A DNA stretch of 64,000 bases from Candidatus Brockarchaeota archaeon (GTDB lineage: Archaea; Thermoproteota; EX4484-205; JAAOZP01): NCBI GenBank assembly GCA_017601225.1, contig JAFNIX010000001.1, positions 1-64,000 of the forward strand, in the 5' to 3' direction. The notes beneath the pieces are model-generated. The model saw only the letters and a program-made list of their open reading frames with translations, had not been told where the DNA came from and ran no database searches. Shown one piece after another: positions 9,215 to 16,948 of the stretch. Every line of letters starts with the position of its first letter. Within the stretch, counting starts at the first letter, position 1. The translations under genes and the position numbers were made by a program.

Positions 9215-10297
9215 TTGATCCAATCGAACCCGCAAGAAACCCTTGAGGCTAAGCTTCTAACTCTTAAGAATAGGAGGGTTGAGGAAGCGTTATCCATTTT
9301 CGAAGCGCTTTCCAGCAGGCCCAAGCCACCAGAATGCCCACTTATCATCCTGCATAGCAATAAGGGTAAAATTGTAAGCCTAGGATGTTTCCAAGTTGCT
9401 GACGAGGATTTTCTAACAGGCTTCATGCGTAAAAGAGGCTTGAAATACTTCTTCAGGCTTCATGGGGGAGACGTGATGCTACATGATGAAAACCAGGTTG
9501 GGGTCGCGTTAATAATGCCCATGGAAGAGAAGTATAGAGAAACCTATGTTTCTCTGATGAGTTTCCTCTTGAAGAGAAACGGCGTTTCCAATATTCATGT
9601 TACAAACGATTCTATTCTGTGTTTCAATAAGGTTCTCGGGGAAGTAATACATGTAGAGAAGAACGGGTTTTCAAGCTGGTTTGCATTCATCTATTTAAAG
9701 AGGAATTATGAGGAAATGGCTGGCTTAAAATTCCCCAAAGAACAGCTGATTAAAGAAAGAGTTAGCAAGCTTAAGGAGAACTATATAGGGTTAGATCAGG
9801 TTTTAGAGAAGCAGGTTTCTGCAGACGCATTTTTAGAATCAGTTAAGACAGTTTTGACGGATGATCTAGGCTTTAAAATAAGAGAATTTAAGCTGGGGCT
9901 TGGGGAAAAGAAGCTTTTCTGGAAGAATAGGGACATGCTTAAGAACAACCGTATTTCTGAGAGTGTTCAACTGAAGCATTCCGCGTTGTTGAGAGAGAAG
10001 GATGCCCTTCTTATTTCTAAGAGATTGATGAACGGTTTTCTACGGATGCGGCTTAAAATTAAAGATAAGACTCTGGAGAAAATCAGCATATCCGGAAGCT
10101 TTGTGTTCGAGCCTTCTGAGAAACTTAGAGATTTCGAGAAAATGTTGGAGGGTAAAGAGCTTGACGAAACCGTTTTAACCGAGAAGGTTACTGAATTCTT
10201 TATTAACGAGAAGGTTAAGGCTTCTTTCACAGCGTTCGAAATAGTTGAACTACTTTGTGGAGCAGCCGGTGGACTTTATGAACATGGAGACAAGTAA
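9215..10297 (+). CDS. Lipoate-protein ligase A-like protein
   Basis: A 360-residue protein resembling LplA. The ligase fold appears as IVSLGCFQVADEDFL followed by FFRLHGGDVMLHDE, the counterparts of the vSiGrfQ and RR.sGGgavyHD blocks of lipoate ligases. TNDSILCFNKVLGE matches the ND-i-v-gkKisG region whose Lys contacts lipoate. The C-terminal half (about 230-355) contains ISISGSFVFEPSEKL, like the LplA C-terminal adaptor domain. It should attach lipoate or octanoate to acyl-carrier E2/GcvH-type proteins, none of which is encoded nearby. The TTG start at 9215 sits almost on top of GGAGG, so the true start may differ. It overlaps the next gene by 20 bp. Confidence 0.7.
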   Translation: MIQSNPQETLEAKLLTLKNRRVEEALSIFEALSSRPKPPECPLIILHSNKGKIVSLGCFQVADEDFLTGFMRKRGLKYFFRLHGGDVMLHDENQVGVALIMPMEEKYRETYVSLMSFLLKRNGVSNIHVTNDSILCFNKVLGEVIHVEKNGFSSWFAFIYLKRNYEEMAGLKFPKEQLIKERVSKLKENYIGLDQVLEKQVSADAFLESVKTVLTDDLGFKIREFKLGLGEKKLFWKNRDMLKNNRISESVQLKHSALLREKDALLISKRLMNGFLRMRLKIKDKTLEKISISGSFVFEPSEKLRDFEKMLEGKELDETVLTEKVTEFFINEKVKASFTAFEIVELLCGAAGGLYEHGDK

Positions 10298-10847
10298 AGA
10301 ACCCGAGTTTCCAATCGCAGCTAAGATGAGCCGTGACGAAGTGCATGTTACTGGCAGAGAGGCTGTGGAATGGCTTGATTCTAAAGGCTACGGCTTCAAG
10401 TTTAGGGAAGACTTTTTGGTACTCCGCCCCTTTGAAGCCCTCTACCTTATGAGCCAGAATAAGCTCGTATTATACCATGGGTCCAAACAGGTGATTTTTA
10501 ACCAGTACCTTAAGATTCTTGAAAAGACTGATAGCAAGATATGGTTGAGATATTTAATATACAAGGACCTGAGGGACAAAGGATATGTTGTTAAAGACGG
10601 CTACGGCTTCGACATAGATTTCAAGGTTTATGAGGCAGGTGACTATGGTTCGAAGCCTGCGAAATACCTTGTATATGGGGTTGCTGAAGGAACACCAATC
10701 CCAGTCACGAAGCTCTACAATATTCTAAGACACTCCTACTCCCTTAGGAAGACACTGATAATCGCGACCGTTGACAGGAGGAGCGAAATAGTTTATTACA
10801 TGCTTTCCTCCCTCCTCCTTGGAAAAGAGACTAGAGGAGAACAATGA
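10278..10847 (+). CDS. endA: tRNA-splicing endonuclease subunit lacking the catalytic His
   Basis: A 189-residue EndA-family protein with the full N-terminal domain and the C-terminal nuclease fold (WLRYLIYKDLRDKGYVVKDG through to IVYYMLSS). Homologues use a Tyr-His-Lys triad to cut bulge-helix-bulge introns. Tyr is present (FKVYEAG, about residue 116) and so is Lys (SLRKTLIIA, about 157), but the His position, normally ..HSxYLV.., reads KPAKYLV, so His is replaced by Pro. I infer a structural or non-catalytic subunit of a heterotetrameric enzyme, the form with broad substrate range in crenarchaea; the catalytic subunit must lie elsewhere. Start ATG 10278 follows GGTGG; the gene ends in ATGA overlap with hisS. 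Confidence 0.85.
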   Translation: MNMETSKEPEFPIAAKMSRDEVHVTGREAVEWLDSKGYGFKFREDFLVLRPFEALYLMSQNKLVLYHGSKQVIFNQYLKILEKTDSKIWLRYLIYKDLRDKGYVVKDGYGFDIDFKVYEAGDYGSKPAKYLVYGVAEGTPIPVTKLYNILRHSYSLRKTLIIATVDRRSEIVYYMLSSLLLGKETRGEQ

Positions 10848-12139
10848 GGGGAGAAAATCTTACTCTTAGAGGGATGCGAAACCTGCTGCCGGATGAAAAG
10901 GCGAAGTTGAACAAGATTGAGAGCGAGATAAGGAGGCTTTTCAAAATATACGGGTTCCAAGAGGTTGAAACACCCACAATAGAGCCCTTGGAGCTCTTCG
11001 AGCTGAAGTCCGGAGAGGAGATTAGACACAGAATGTACAGGTTCAAGGATCTCGGGGGCAGGGAAGTCGTTTTAAGACCCGAGGCAACAGCATCCATAGT
11101 GAAGCTTGTAGTGCAGGAGTTGCGTAGCGCACCGCTTCCGATAAAAATCGGCTACGTGTTGAACGCGTTCAGATATGATGAACCACAATACGGTAGATAC
11201 AGGGAGTTTAAGCAGGGTGGTTTTGAAATATTTGGGTCTAAGAGCCCGCTGGCGGATGCAGAGATTCTTGAAATCTCTTCAAGGCTGATGGAAAGCCTTG
11301 GGATAAAGGATTACTACATTAAGATAGGGCATGAAGGAGTTTTAAGAGCAGCGTTAACCCATTTTAACATCGAGGAGAGCGTTCAGGACAGGGTTCTAGG
11401 CTTAATAGACAAGGAAAGGCTTACTGAGGCCTTTGAAATACTCAGCTCTCTTCAGAAAGGCAGGGATGCCATCAACATTATTAGGAGTCTCTGGGAGATT
11501 AAAAGCAGGGATCCGGATGAAGCTTTTAGAAGAGCAGGCGAGGTTTTGAAAGAGATTCCTGAAGCGGTTGACCAGTTGGAGAATCTGAGGGAGATAATAG
11601 ACCTTGCTAAAGCCAGCAAGGTGGGCGAGTTTCTTGTCGACATGGGTTTCGCGAGGGGCCTCGACTACTACACCGGAATGATCTTTGAGGTCTACGTGAA
11701 AAACCTTAAGATTGCTGTCAACGGCGGCGGAAGATACGATAAGCTGGCAGGGCTCTTAGGGTGGGATGTTCCAGCTGTTGGCTGTGCACCCGGGATAGAT
11801 CGATTAAGCCTTGCAATGGATGAGAAGACTGTTCCCCGAGACGACTTGGTATGCATGGTTGTGAGCATGGTTAAGGAGGGTGATATTCTTGCAGCGAAGC
11901 TTGCAGGCACGCTTAGAATGAGGGGTGTTCCCACGCTGGTTGACTACACCAGAAGGGATGTTAGCAAGGCTCTCTCCTATGCTTCGAAGAGAAACGTGAA
12001 GTACGTTGCGTTAATCGGCGGCAGAGAGGTTGAGGCTAACAATGTTGCTTTGAAAAACATGGAGACAGGGAGCCAGGAGGAGCTTGGAATCGAGCAGGTT
12101 GTTGAAAAGCTATCGTCTTACAGCCTTCAGAAAACTTAA
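10844..12139 (+). CDS. hisS: Histidyl-tRNA synthetase
   Basis: A 431-residue class II synthetase charging tRNA-His. Motif 2 with its loop is visible (VGYVLNAFRYDEPQYGRY.. FKQGGFEIFG region), the HisA-type histidine-binding motif is ARGLDYYTGMIFEVY, and motif 3 is GGGRYDKLAGLLG followed by AVGCAPGIDRL. The C-terminal anticodon-binding domain (about residues 330-425) follows. The start ATG overlaps the stop of the endonuclease gene by four bases, so the two are translationally coupled. It closes the four-gene operon that begins at 8455 and is convergent with the radical SAM gene three bases downstream. Confidence 0.97.
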   Translation: MRGENLTLRGMRNLLPDEKAKLNKIESEIRRLFKIYGFQEVETPTIEPLELFELKSGEEIRHRMYRFKDLGGREVVLRPEATASIVKLVVQELRSAPLPIKIGYVLNAFRYDEPQYGRYREFKQGGFEIFGSKSPLADAEILEISSRLMESLGIKDYYIKIGHEGVLRAALTHFNIEESVQDRVLGLIDKERLTEAFEILSSLQKGRDAINIIRSLWEIKSRDPDEAFRRAGEVLKEIPEAVDQLENLREIIDLAKASKVGEFLVDMGFARGLDYYTGMIFEVYVKNLKIAVNGGGRYDKLAGLLGWDVPAVGCAPGIDRLSLAMDEKTVPRDDLVCMVVSMVKEGDILAAKLAGTLRMRGVPTLVDYTRRDVSKALSYASKRNVKYVALIGGREVEANNVALKNMETGSQEELGIEQVVEKLSSYSLQKT

Positions 12140-12142
12140 TTT

Positions 12143-13261
12143 TCACTCCCCAGAGAGGAGGTGCAGGTTTCCTATTCTGACTTTCTCCAAGTGTTTTCTA
12201 GCCGCTTCGTAGCATTCGCGCGCCTGCCTCCGGCTGGTCGTAGGAAGGTCATCCATGATATACTGAGGGTAAAAAGCTAGAAGCGTGTAGGGTATCCTAG
12301 GGTTAACCTCCGCTATGAATCTTGCAATATTTTCAACCTCAGCCGCGTCAACATATCCTGGAACAAGGAGTGTGCTGGCTGTTAAAACGGGCACTTCAGG
12401 CCGCTGCTCGAAAAACCTCTCGCCTATCTCCTTGAAATTATCGAGCGAAGCCCTATTCGAAACTCCACACAATACCTTGCTGAGGTTTTCATCCCACACT
12501 TTAAGGTCGAACTTCACAACACCACCGCTCTTAAGAGAAAGCTCAGCCGCCTTTAAGGCGAAGGCCCTAGACATGTTTCCGTTGGTCTCCCAACATATTC
12601 TGAGTATACGTTTCTCTTCCTCAGCCCTTTGAAGGGCAATCCGGCTGGTTTCAAGAGCATGCATCATCTGTGTGGAAGGGTCTCCCCCGAAAAAGCAGAC
12701 GCATGAAACACTCCGGTCAACCTTAGAAGCGAGCTCCTCAGAGTTTACGAGGGGCTTCAGGCTTTGAGACATCTGTCTGAAATGCCAGTTCTGGCAGAAA
12801 AGACAGTCAAAACTACAGCTCCCATAGAACACGGCGAGATTCGCATACCCTTCCTCAACACTAGGCTTGTAGGCATACGTAGGGTAGCCTGCACCCGTGC
12901 AGCCTGGGCAGAACCACCATGCGACGCAGTTAGTTGGAAGAGGATCGTAATACCATTCTAACAGTCCCCTCTCCAGCGTCCCGCCAAGCCTGGTTAAACG
13001 GCCGTTAGAATTCAAAACTAACCCGCAGAACCCTTTCTCCCCCGGCTTGATTCTGCAATCGTTAGCGCAGACGCCGCATGGTAAACCATCAGGCTCCTTA
13101 GGAGGAGCCGGCGGAAGCCCGAAGACTCTTCTCGTAGAATTGTGAACACGCTTAGCTATTTCGCCAGCCTCCTCCGGCTTTCTCCTTATGCATTTTAAAC
13201 AAACACCTAGCTGGCCGGCTATTAAAGGAGACTCGTCTCCGCAAATCGAACATCTCCCCAA
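12143..13261 (-). CDS. Radical SAM protein, PflA-like
   Basis: A 372-residue protein with the radical SAM cluster motif CSFDCLFC at about residue 150, preceded by two Cys-rich zinc or Fe-S modules (CSICGDES.. CLKC at the N-terminus and CGVCANDCRI.. FCG around residue 65) and WWFCPGCTGAGYPTYAY. The SAM-binding GGD-like pattern FFGGDPSTQ follows. This is the arrangement of the pyruvate-formate-lyase-activating-enzyme-like family that is widespread in archaea with unknown substrate. No glycyl-radical enzyme lies next to it. It is transcribed alone, with a 428-bp noncoding stretch upstream. Confidence 0.85.
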   Translation of the reverse strand: MGRCSICGDESPLIAGQLGVCLKCIRRKPEEAGEIAKRVHNSTRRVFGLPPAPPKEPDGLPCGVCANDCRIKPGEKGFCGLVLNSNGRLTRLGGTLERGLLEWYYDPLPTNCVAWWFCPGCTGAGYPTYAYKPSVEEGYANLAVFYGSCSFDCLFCQNWHFRQMSQSLKPLVNSEELASKVDRSVSCVCFFGGDPSTQMMHALETSRIALQRAEEEKRILRICWETNGNMSRAFALKAAELSLKSGGVVKFDLKVWDENLSKVLCGVSNRASLDNFKEIGERFFEQRPEVPVLTASTLLVPGYVDAAEVENIARFIAEVNPRIPYTLLAFYPQYIMDDLPTTSRRQARECYEAARKHLEKVRIGNLHLLSGE

Positions 13262-13477
13262 CAGCCTTTCCCCTAAATATTCTCTGAAGAAGTATTTATC
13301 TTAAACTTATCCTCAATCCTTCTGGTTATCACTGAAACACCTACCCCCTTAGAAACTGTTTCCTAAGTCAGTATCGTTTTCAAAGGATCCTATGGGGTAA
13401 TAGTACGCCTTTTTCTTTTGCTTAGTGTAAAATATTTGTGACCAATCTAGGATCATTATGGGGAGATTAAACATTCC

Positions 13478-13610
13478 CTCCGTGCGGTGCTTACTCGAGG
13501 CTTATAAGAGCCGATGAAGAAGGTGTGCTGGCTGCGTAGAGACAAATTAAAGCCTTCTTCCTGAGGGGAATGGAACCGTATGTGTCCGCCTAGTTTGACA
13601 GTGCACGGAG
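13478..13610 (+). ncRNA. Candidate structured RNA in a 428-bp gap
   Basis: No gene covers 13262-13689. Within it, CTCCGTGC (13478-13485) is exactly complementary to GCACGGAG (13603-13610), and inside that pair GAAGAAGG (13516-13523) is exactly complementary to CCTTCTTC (13553-13560); a small GGCT/AGCC hairpin lies between 13499 and 13512. Two nested 8-bp helices suggest a folded RNA of at least 133 nt. I could not match it to 7S, RNase P or a tRNA. Strand is a guess because helices look the same on both strands. Confidence 0.35.
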
Positions 13611-13689
13611 AAGAATTGGGTAGAGCGCAGGTACTTACGGAGATTTTCTAAAATGGCATGCACCGTCTAGGGGTATAGTAGTGCGCGAG

Positions 13690-14043
13690 TCAAACGGATT
13701 GGGGAGAGGAAGATAGAGTTTGGGGGCTGATCTCGAAATAATGTTTTTCGAAGTCAACTATCCTGCCGTTCTTAACCTTAACCCCTTCTTTAGCAAGCAT
13801 TCTAGCTTTCCTCCCTGCTCCTTTCATGCCTCCGTAGCCACCAAGCCTTCCATCGCTATACACGACCCTATGGCATGGTACAGCCGGCGCATAGGGGTTG
13901 CTTCTCATTAAAGCTCCAATAGCCCTTGCGGAATCAGGATGCCCAACAGCCCTAGCCAACGCCCCATACGTGGTAACCCTCCCCTTCGGAACCTGCTTAA
14001 GCAACTCGTAAACAAGTCTTCGGTCAATAACCTTCTTTTTCAC
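13690..14043 (-). CDS. ogt: Methylated-DNA-protein-cysteine methyltransferase
   Basis: A 117-residue DNA repair protein that takes alkyl groups from O6-alkylguanine onto its own Cys. The active-site block PCHRVVYSDG is intact, the HTH recognition part GRVTTYGALARAVG and the SARAIGALMRSNPY segment lie in the expected places, and GGYGG follows. It is the short form lacking an N-terminal domain, common in hyperthermophilic archaea. Its promoter region is shared with the divergent gene at 14163. Confidence 0.95.
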   Translation of the reverse strand: MKKKVIDRRLVYELLKQVPKGRVTTYGALARAVGHPDSARAIGALMRSNPYAPAVPCHRVVYSDGRLGGYGGMKGAGRKARMLAKEGVKVKNGRIVDFEKHYFEISPQTLSSSPQSV

Positions 14044-14128
14044 AAGCCTGTTAAGACATGCGGGAATTTAACCATTTAGGCAGGCCACTTTGGAATAAGC
14101 TTAACAGTAGTGCTGGAACAAACTTATT

Positions 14129-14136
14129 CTTATAAA
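14129..14136 (+). promoter_or_regulatory. TATA box, leaderless gene at 14163
   Basis: CTTATAAA is centred about 31 bases upstream of the ATG at 14163, the spacing expected for a leaderless archaeal transcript. Confidence 0.55.
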
Positions 14137-14162
14137 CCCCCTTATGTTTGCATACGGCTTGA

Positions 14163-14438
14163 ATGAAGAAGCTTAAGGAAGCAGTTTTTAGAGCTGTAGA
14201 CGAGTATAACAAGTATAGGAGCCCGGAGGCCAAGGCTAGGCTCGTCGAGATTCGGAAGGACAGACTTACTATCGATTTCGAAGGAACTTTCTGCCAGACC
14301 TGTGGGGTCTACGATTATCTTGAAGACTTCATATATGAGCTTCAGAGCTTCGTCGACGTGAACATTGAGATTTTGAACTTTAAGAAGTATGAATCAGAGA
14401 GGATCAGGGTTGTGTACAGCTTGAAAGGATCAGATTAG
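14163..14438 (+). CDS. Small CxxC protein, function unknown
   Basis: A 91-residue acidic/basic mixed protein with one CxxC (GTFCQTCGVYDYLEDF) near the middle, a helical N-terminus and no membrane segment. The length, charge pattern and well-placed TATA box argue that it is real. I do not recognise the family. The single CxxC could bind a metal as a dimer or act in thiol exchange. It is divergent from ogt and convergent with the AEC transporter gene. Confidence 0.75.
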   Translation: MKKLKEAVFRAVDEYNKYRSPEAKARLVEIRKDRLTIDFEGTFCQTCGVYDYLEDFIYELQSFVDVNIEILNFKKYESERIRVVYSLKGSD

Positions 14439-14499
14439 CTAGGGAAATAATGCTCGCTAAGTTACGTTTTCAAAATATGCTTTAAAATGAGAACCAGGT

Positions 14500-15432
14500 T
14501 TAGAGGGAAACTGATATTAAAAGCCAGATGTTGAGATATATGCTTGCAGCTAGAGATGATAGTAAAACTACAGTGGAAACAATCTCCTTATGGAAATCAT
14601 AGTGATCGCTGAGGATCACCATTGAGACTGCTAATGGAACTGAATGCATTATGATTACAACAGTTCTTTCCAACATCGGGAGGCCAATTAGCAGGGAGGT
14701 GAAGAGGCTGATCGTTGGTAATACTAGTATTCTAAGAAGGCTTAAACCAAAGGCTTCCTTCAACCGATTATATCTTCTCCCGTATAAAATGACGCCCAGT
14801 AGGAAAATCGCTATTGTCGCAGTCGTGTTTCCAAGCATGTGCAATACTGTTGATAATGGTTGGGGAATATTGATATTAAGAAGAGATATTAAGAGTCCAA
14901 CGAGTATAGAGATAACCAGAGGATTTCTAGAAAGTCTTTTAAAAATTATTGCCATGCTCCTTCTTAAACCGGAGGCTTTAAGGCTGTAGGTTTCCAGAAA
15001 GGCTAGTGAAATTGAAACGCTTACTATAGATATCGTCGCCGCGGCAAGTACCGCTGGTTTTTCCGAGACAATGGGTAGAGCAAACATGAGGAAGGGAATC
15101 CCGAAGAATGCTGTGCTGCCGAAAATGGTTGTAACCACCAGCAGATAGAATGTTTTTCTTGAAAGCTTTAGCACCAAGTAAAGTAGCGAGTATATCCCCA
15201 AGATTAAGATTATTGGTATTACTCCGGTGAAAATGAATATAACATGTTCTCGAGAAAATCGTGTTTCAGCTAAATCAGCGATGAAGAGTGCTGGAAGTGC
15301 AAAATAGTATACGTACGCGTTCAGAACGCGTTCATCCCCTTCTTTTAAAAGACCATTTTTTCGTGACAGATAGCCAAGGCCTAGCAGGAGAATTATTGGT
15401 ACACTTGTTCTTAAAGCAACCTCGTAAGCCAT
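14500..15432 (-). CDS. AEC-family (auxin efflux carrier-like) permease
   Basis: A 310-residue integral membrane protein with about ten hydrophobic segments. The opening (SVPIILLLGLGYLSRKNGLL then VYYFALPALFIADLA) and the second-half repeat (HMLGNTTATIAIFLLGVILYG) are typical of the AEC/PIN-like family, which exports organic anions in a proton-coupled way. Prokaryotic members carry malate, malonate or related acids; the substrate here is unknown. No operon partner. The codon composition is more AT-rich than its neighbours. Confidence 0.85.
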   Translation of the reverse strand: MAYEVALRTSVPIILLLGLGYLSRKNGLLKEGDERVLNAYVYYFALPALFIADLAETRFSREHVIFIFTGVIPIILILGIYSLLYLVLKLSRKTFYLLVVTTIFGSTAFFGIPFLMFALPIVSEKPAVLAAATISIVSVSISLAFLETYSLKASGLRRSMAIIFKRLSRNPLVISILVGLLISLLNINIPQPLSTVLHMLGNTTATIAIFLLGVILYGRRYNRLKEAFGLSLLRILVLPTISLFTSLLIGLPMLERTVVIIMHSVPLAVSMVILSDHYDFHKEIVSTVVLLSSLAASIYLNIWLLISVSL

Positions 15433-15620
15433 TTTCTGCAGCCTTCTATAGCATCATGAAGATTTATGTCTTGTGAAAACCTGAGGTTAACCTCCAATAG
15501 GTTTTCAGATTAGTTTTAATCAATATTTTTAAGCTTTTTAGGCATAGTTCTCATAAAATATTGGATTCAAAGATGATACTTGCCTAAAACTTTAATTTGC
15601 TTAATCCCGCCTTTTTACTT

Positions 15621-16943
15621 ATGCTGACGGTTGACCGGAAGACTTTGCTTCTGAAATTCGAGCTTATTCAAGCATCTGAGGAAGGGAGGCGTGTAGAAGA
15701 AATCAGGGAGAAAATCGATTCTTTAAGTAGTCTGAAAATAGGGCACAGTGAGCTGGATAAGCTATATGAGGAAATATTGTCTTTACCATTTGTAGCCGGC
15801 TGGCCGTACATTGAACCAGACGATCTGGAGGCAATAAAGAGAAACACAGATACTCCGAAGGATGAAGAAACATGGATCACTAGGCATGAGCTGCTGGACA
15901 GGATGCGGGGCGCTTGGTTTGGAAGAGTCGTAGGGAATATGCTGGGGAAGCCTGTGGAAGGCTGGTCTAAAAGCTTGATAGAAGAATACCTTAAGAAGGC
16001 TGGTTGCTACCCGATTGACTACTATATTCCTGAGCTAATACCTCGTGCGGAGAAAAGTCTCCAAACATACTATGTAACGGGTGGTCTTCGCGGAACCTTG
16101 ACCAAGGCTCTAAGGGATGATGACTTAGATTACACTATACTTGGCCTACTCCTGATGGAAAGGAAGGGCTTTAACTTCACAACCGATGACGTTGCTGAAG
16201 AATGGTTAAACAGACTGCCTTTTAACCTTACCTACACTGCTGAGAGAGAAGCTTATCGGAATCTTACGCTCGGCCTAAAACCTCCAGAGACAGCAACCTT
16301 CTGGAACCCTTTCAGGGAATGGATCGGGGCTCAAATAAGAGCTGACCCATGGGGCTATGCAAACCCTAAAAGACCATGGTCTGCGGCGGAAATGGCTTAC
16401 AGGGATGCTAGGCTCTCTCATGTTAAGAACGGGATCTACGGAGAGATGCTAATGGCAGCTATGGTTGCATCAGCCTTCGGCGAATCAGACCCACTGGAAG
16501 TCGTGAAGAAGGGACTCTCATGCATACCTCGGGGAAGCAGGCTGGCTGAGGCAGTCAGACACTGCGTCGACCTTTGGAGGAAGCATGGAGACTTTGACGC
16601 AGCCTACGAGGAGGCTATGTTGAAATATGGGCATTACCATCCTGTTCACACGATAAATAATGCAGTTATCGTTGTCCTGTCCCTTCTCTATGGTGAGAGA
16701 GACTTCGGGAAATCTGTCTGTTTAAGCGTGTCCAGTGGCCTCGACACAGACTGCAATGGTGCGTCAGTAGGATCCATAGTTGGAGCCATGGTTGGCTTTA
16801 AAGGAATACCTGAGAAATGGTACGCTCCATTGAACAATACTTTGGAAACAGCGTTATCAGGCTTAAAAGAGTTTAAAATATCTGAATTGGCTGATAGGAT
16901 GGTGGAAATCGTTGCCAAGAACTTAACTGGCCACTGCAGGTAA
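15621..16943 (+). CDS. ADP-ribosylglycohydrolase-family protein
   Basis: A 440-residue protein with an 85-residue helical N-terminal extension followed by the all-helical ADP-ribosylglycohydrolase fold. Metal-site blocks are visible: RMRGAWFGRVVGNMLGKPVEGW (about 90-111), RDDDLDYT (about 160) and SSGLDTDCNGASVGSIVGA near the C-terminus, where two Asp residues bind the metal pair. Such enzymes remove ADP-ribose from proteins or hydrolyse related N- or O-glycosides. No nitrogenase-type target is nearby, so the substrate is open. I chose ATG 15621 over TTG 15597 because a TATA-like AAACTTTAAT lies about 30 bases upstream, fitting a leaderless mRNA. Confidence 0.88.
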   Translation: MLTVDRKTLLLKFELIQASEEGRRVEEIREKIDSLSSLKIGHSELDKLYEEILSLPFVAGWPYIEPDDLEAIKRNTDTPKDEETWITRHELLDRMRGAWFGRVVGNMLGKPVEGWSKSLIEEYLKKAGCYPIDYYIPELIPRAEKSLQTYYVTGGLRGTLTKALRDDDLDYTILGLLLMERKGFNFTTDDVAEEWLNRLPFNLTYTAEREAYRNLTLGLKPPETATFWNPFREWIGAQIRADPWGYANPKRPWSAAEMAYRDARLSHVKNGIYGEMLMAAMVASAFGESDPLEVVKKGLSCIPRGSRLAEAVRHCVDLWRKHGDFDAAYEEAMLKYGHYHPVHTINNAVIVVLSLLYGERDFGKSVCLSVSSGLDTDCNGASVGSIVGAMVGFKGIPEKWYAPLNNTLETALSGLKEFKISELADRMVEIVAKNLTGHCR

Positions 16944-16948
16944 AGGTT

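Noticed and set aside
13478-13610. RNase P RNA or SRP RNA
   Set aside because: I could not find their conserved core blocks; left as unidentified.
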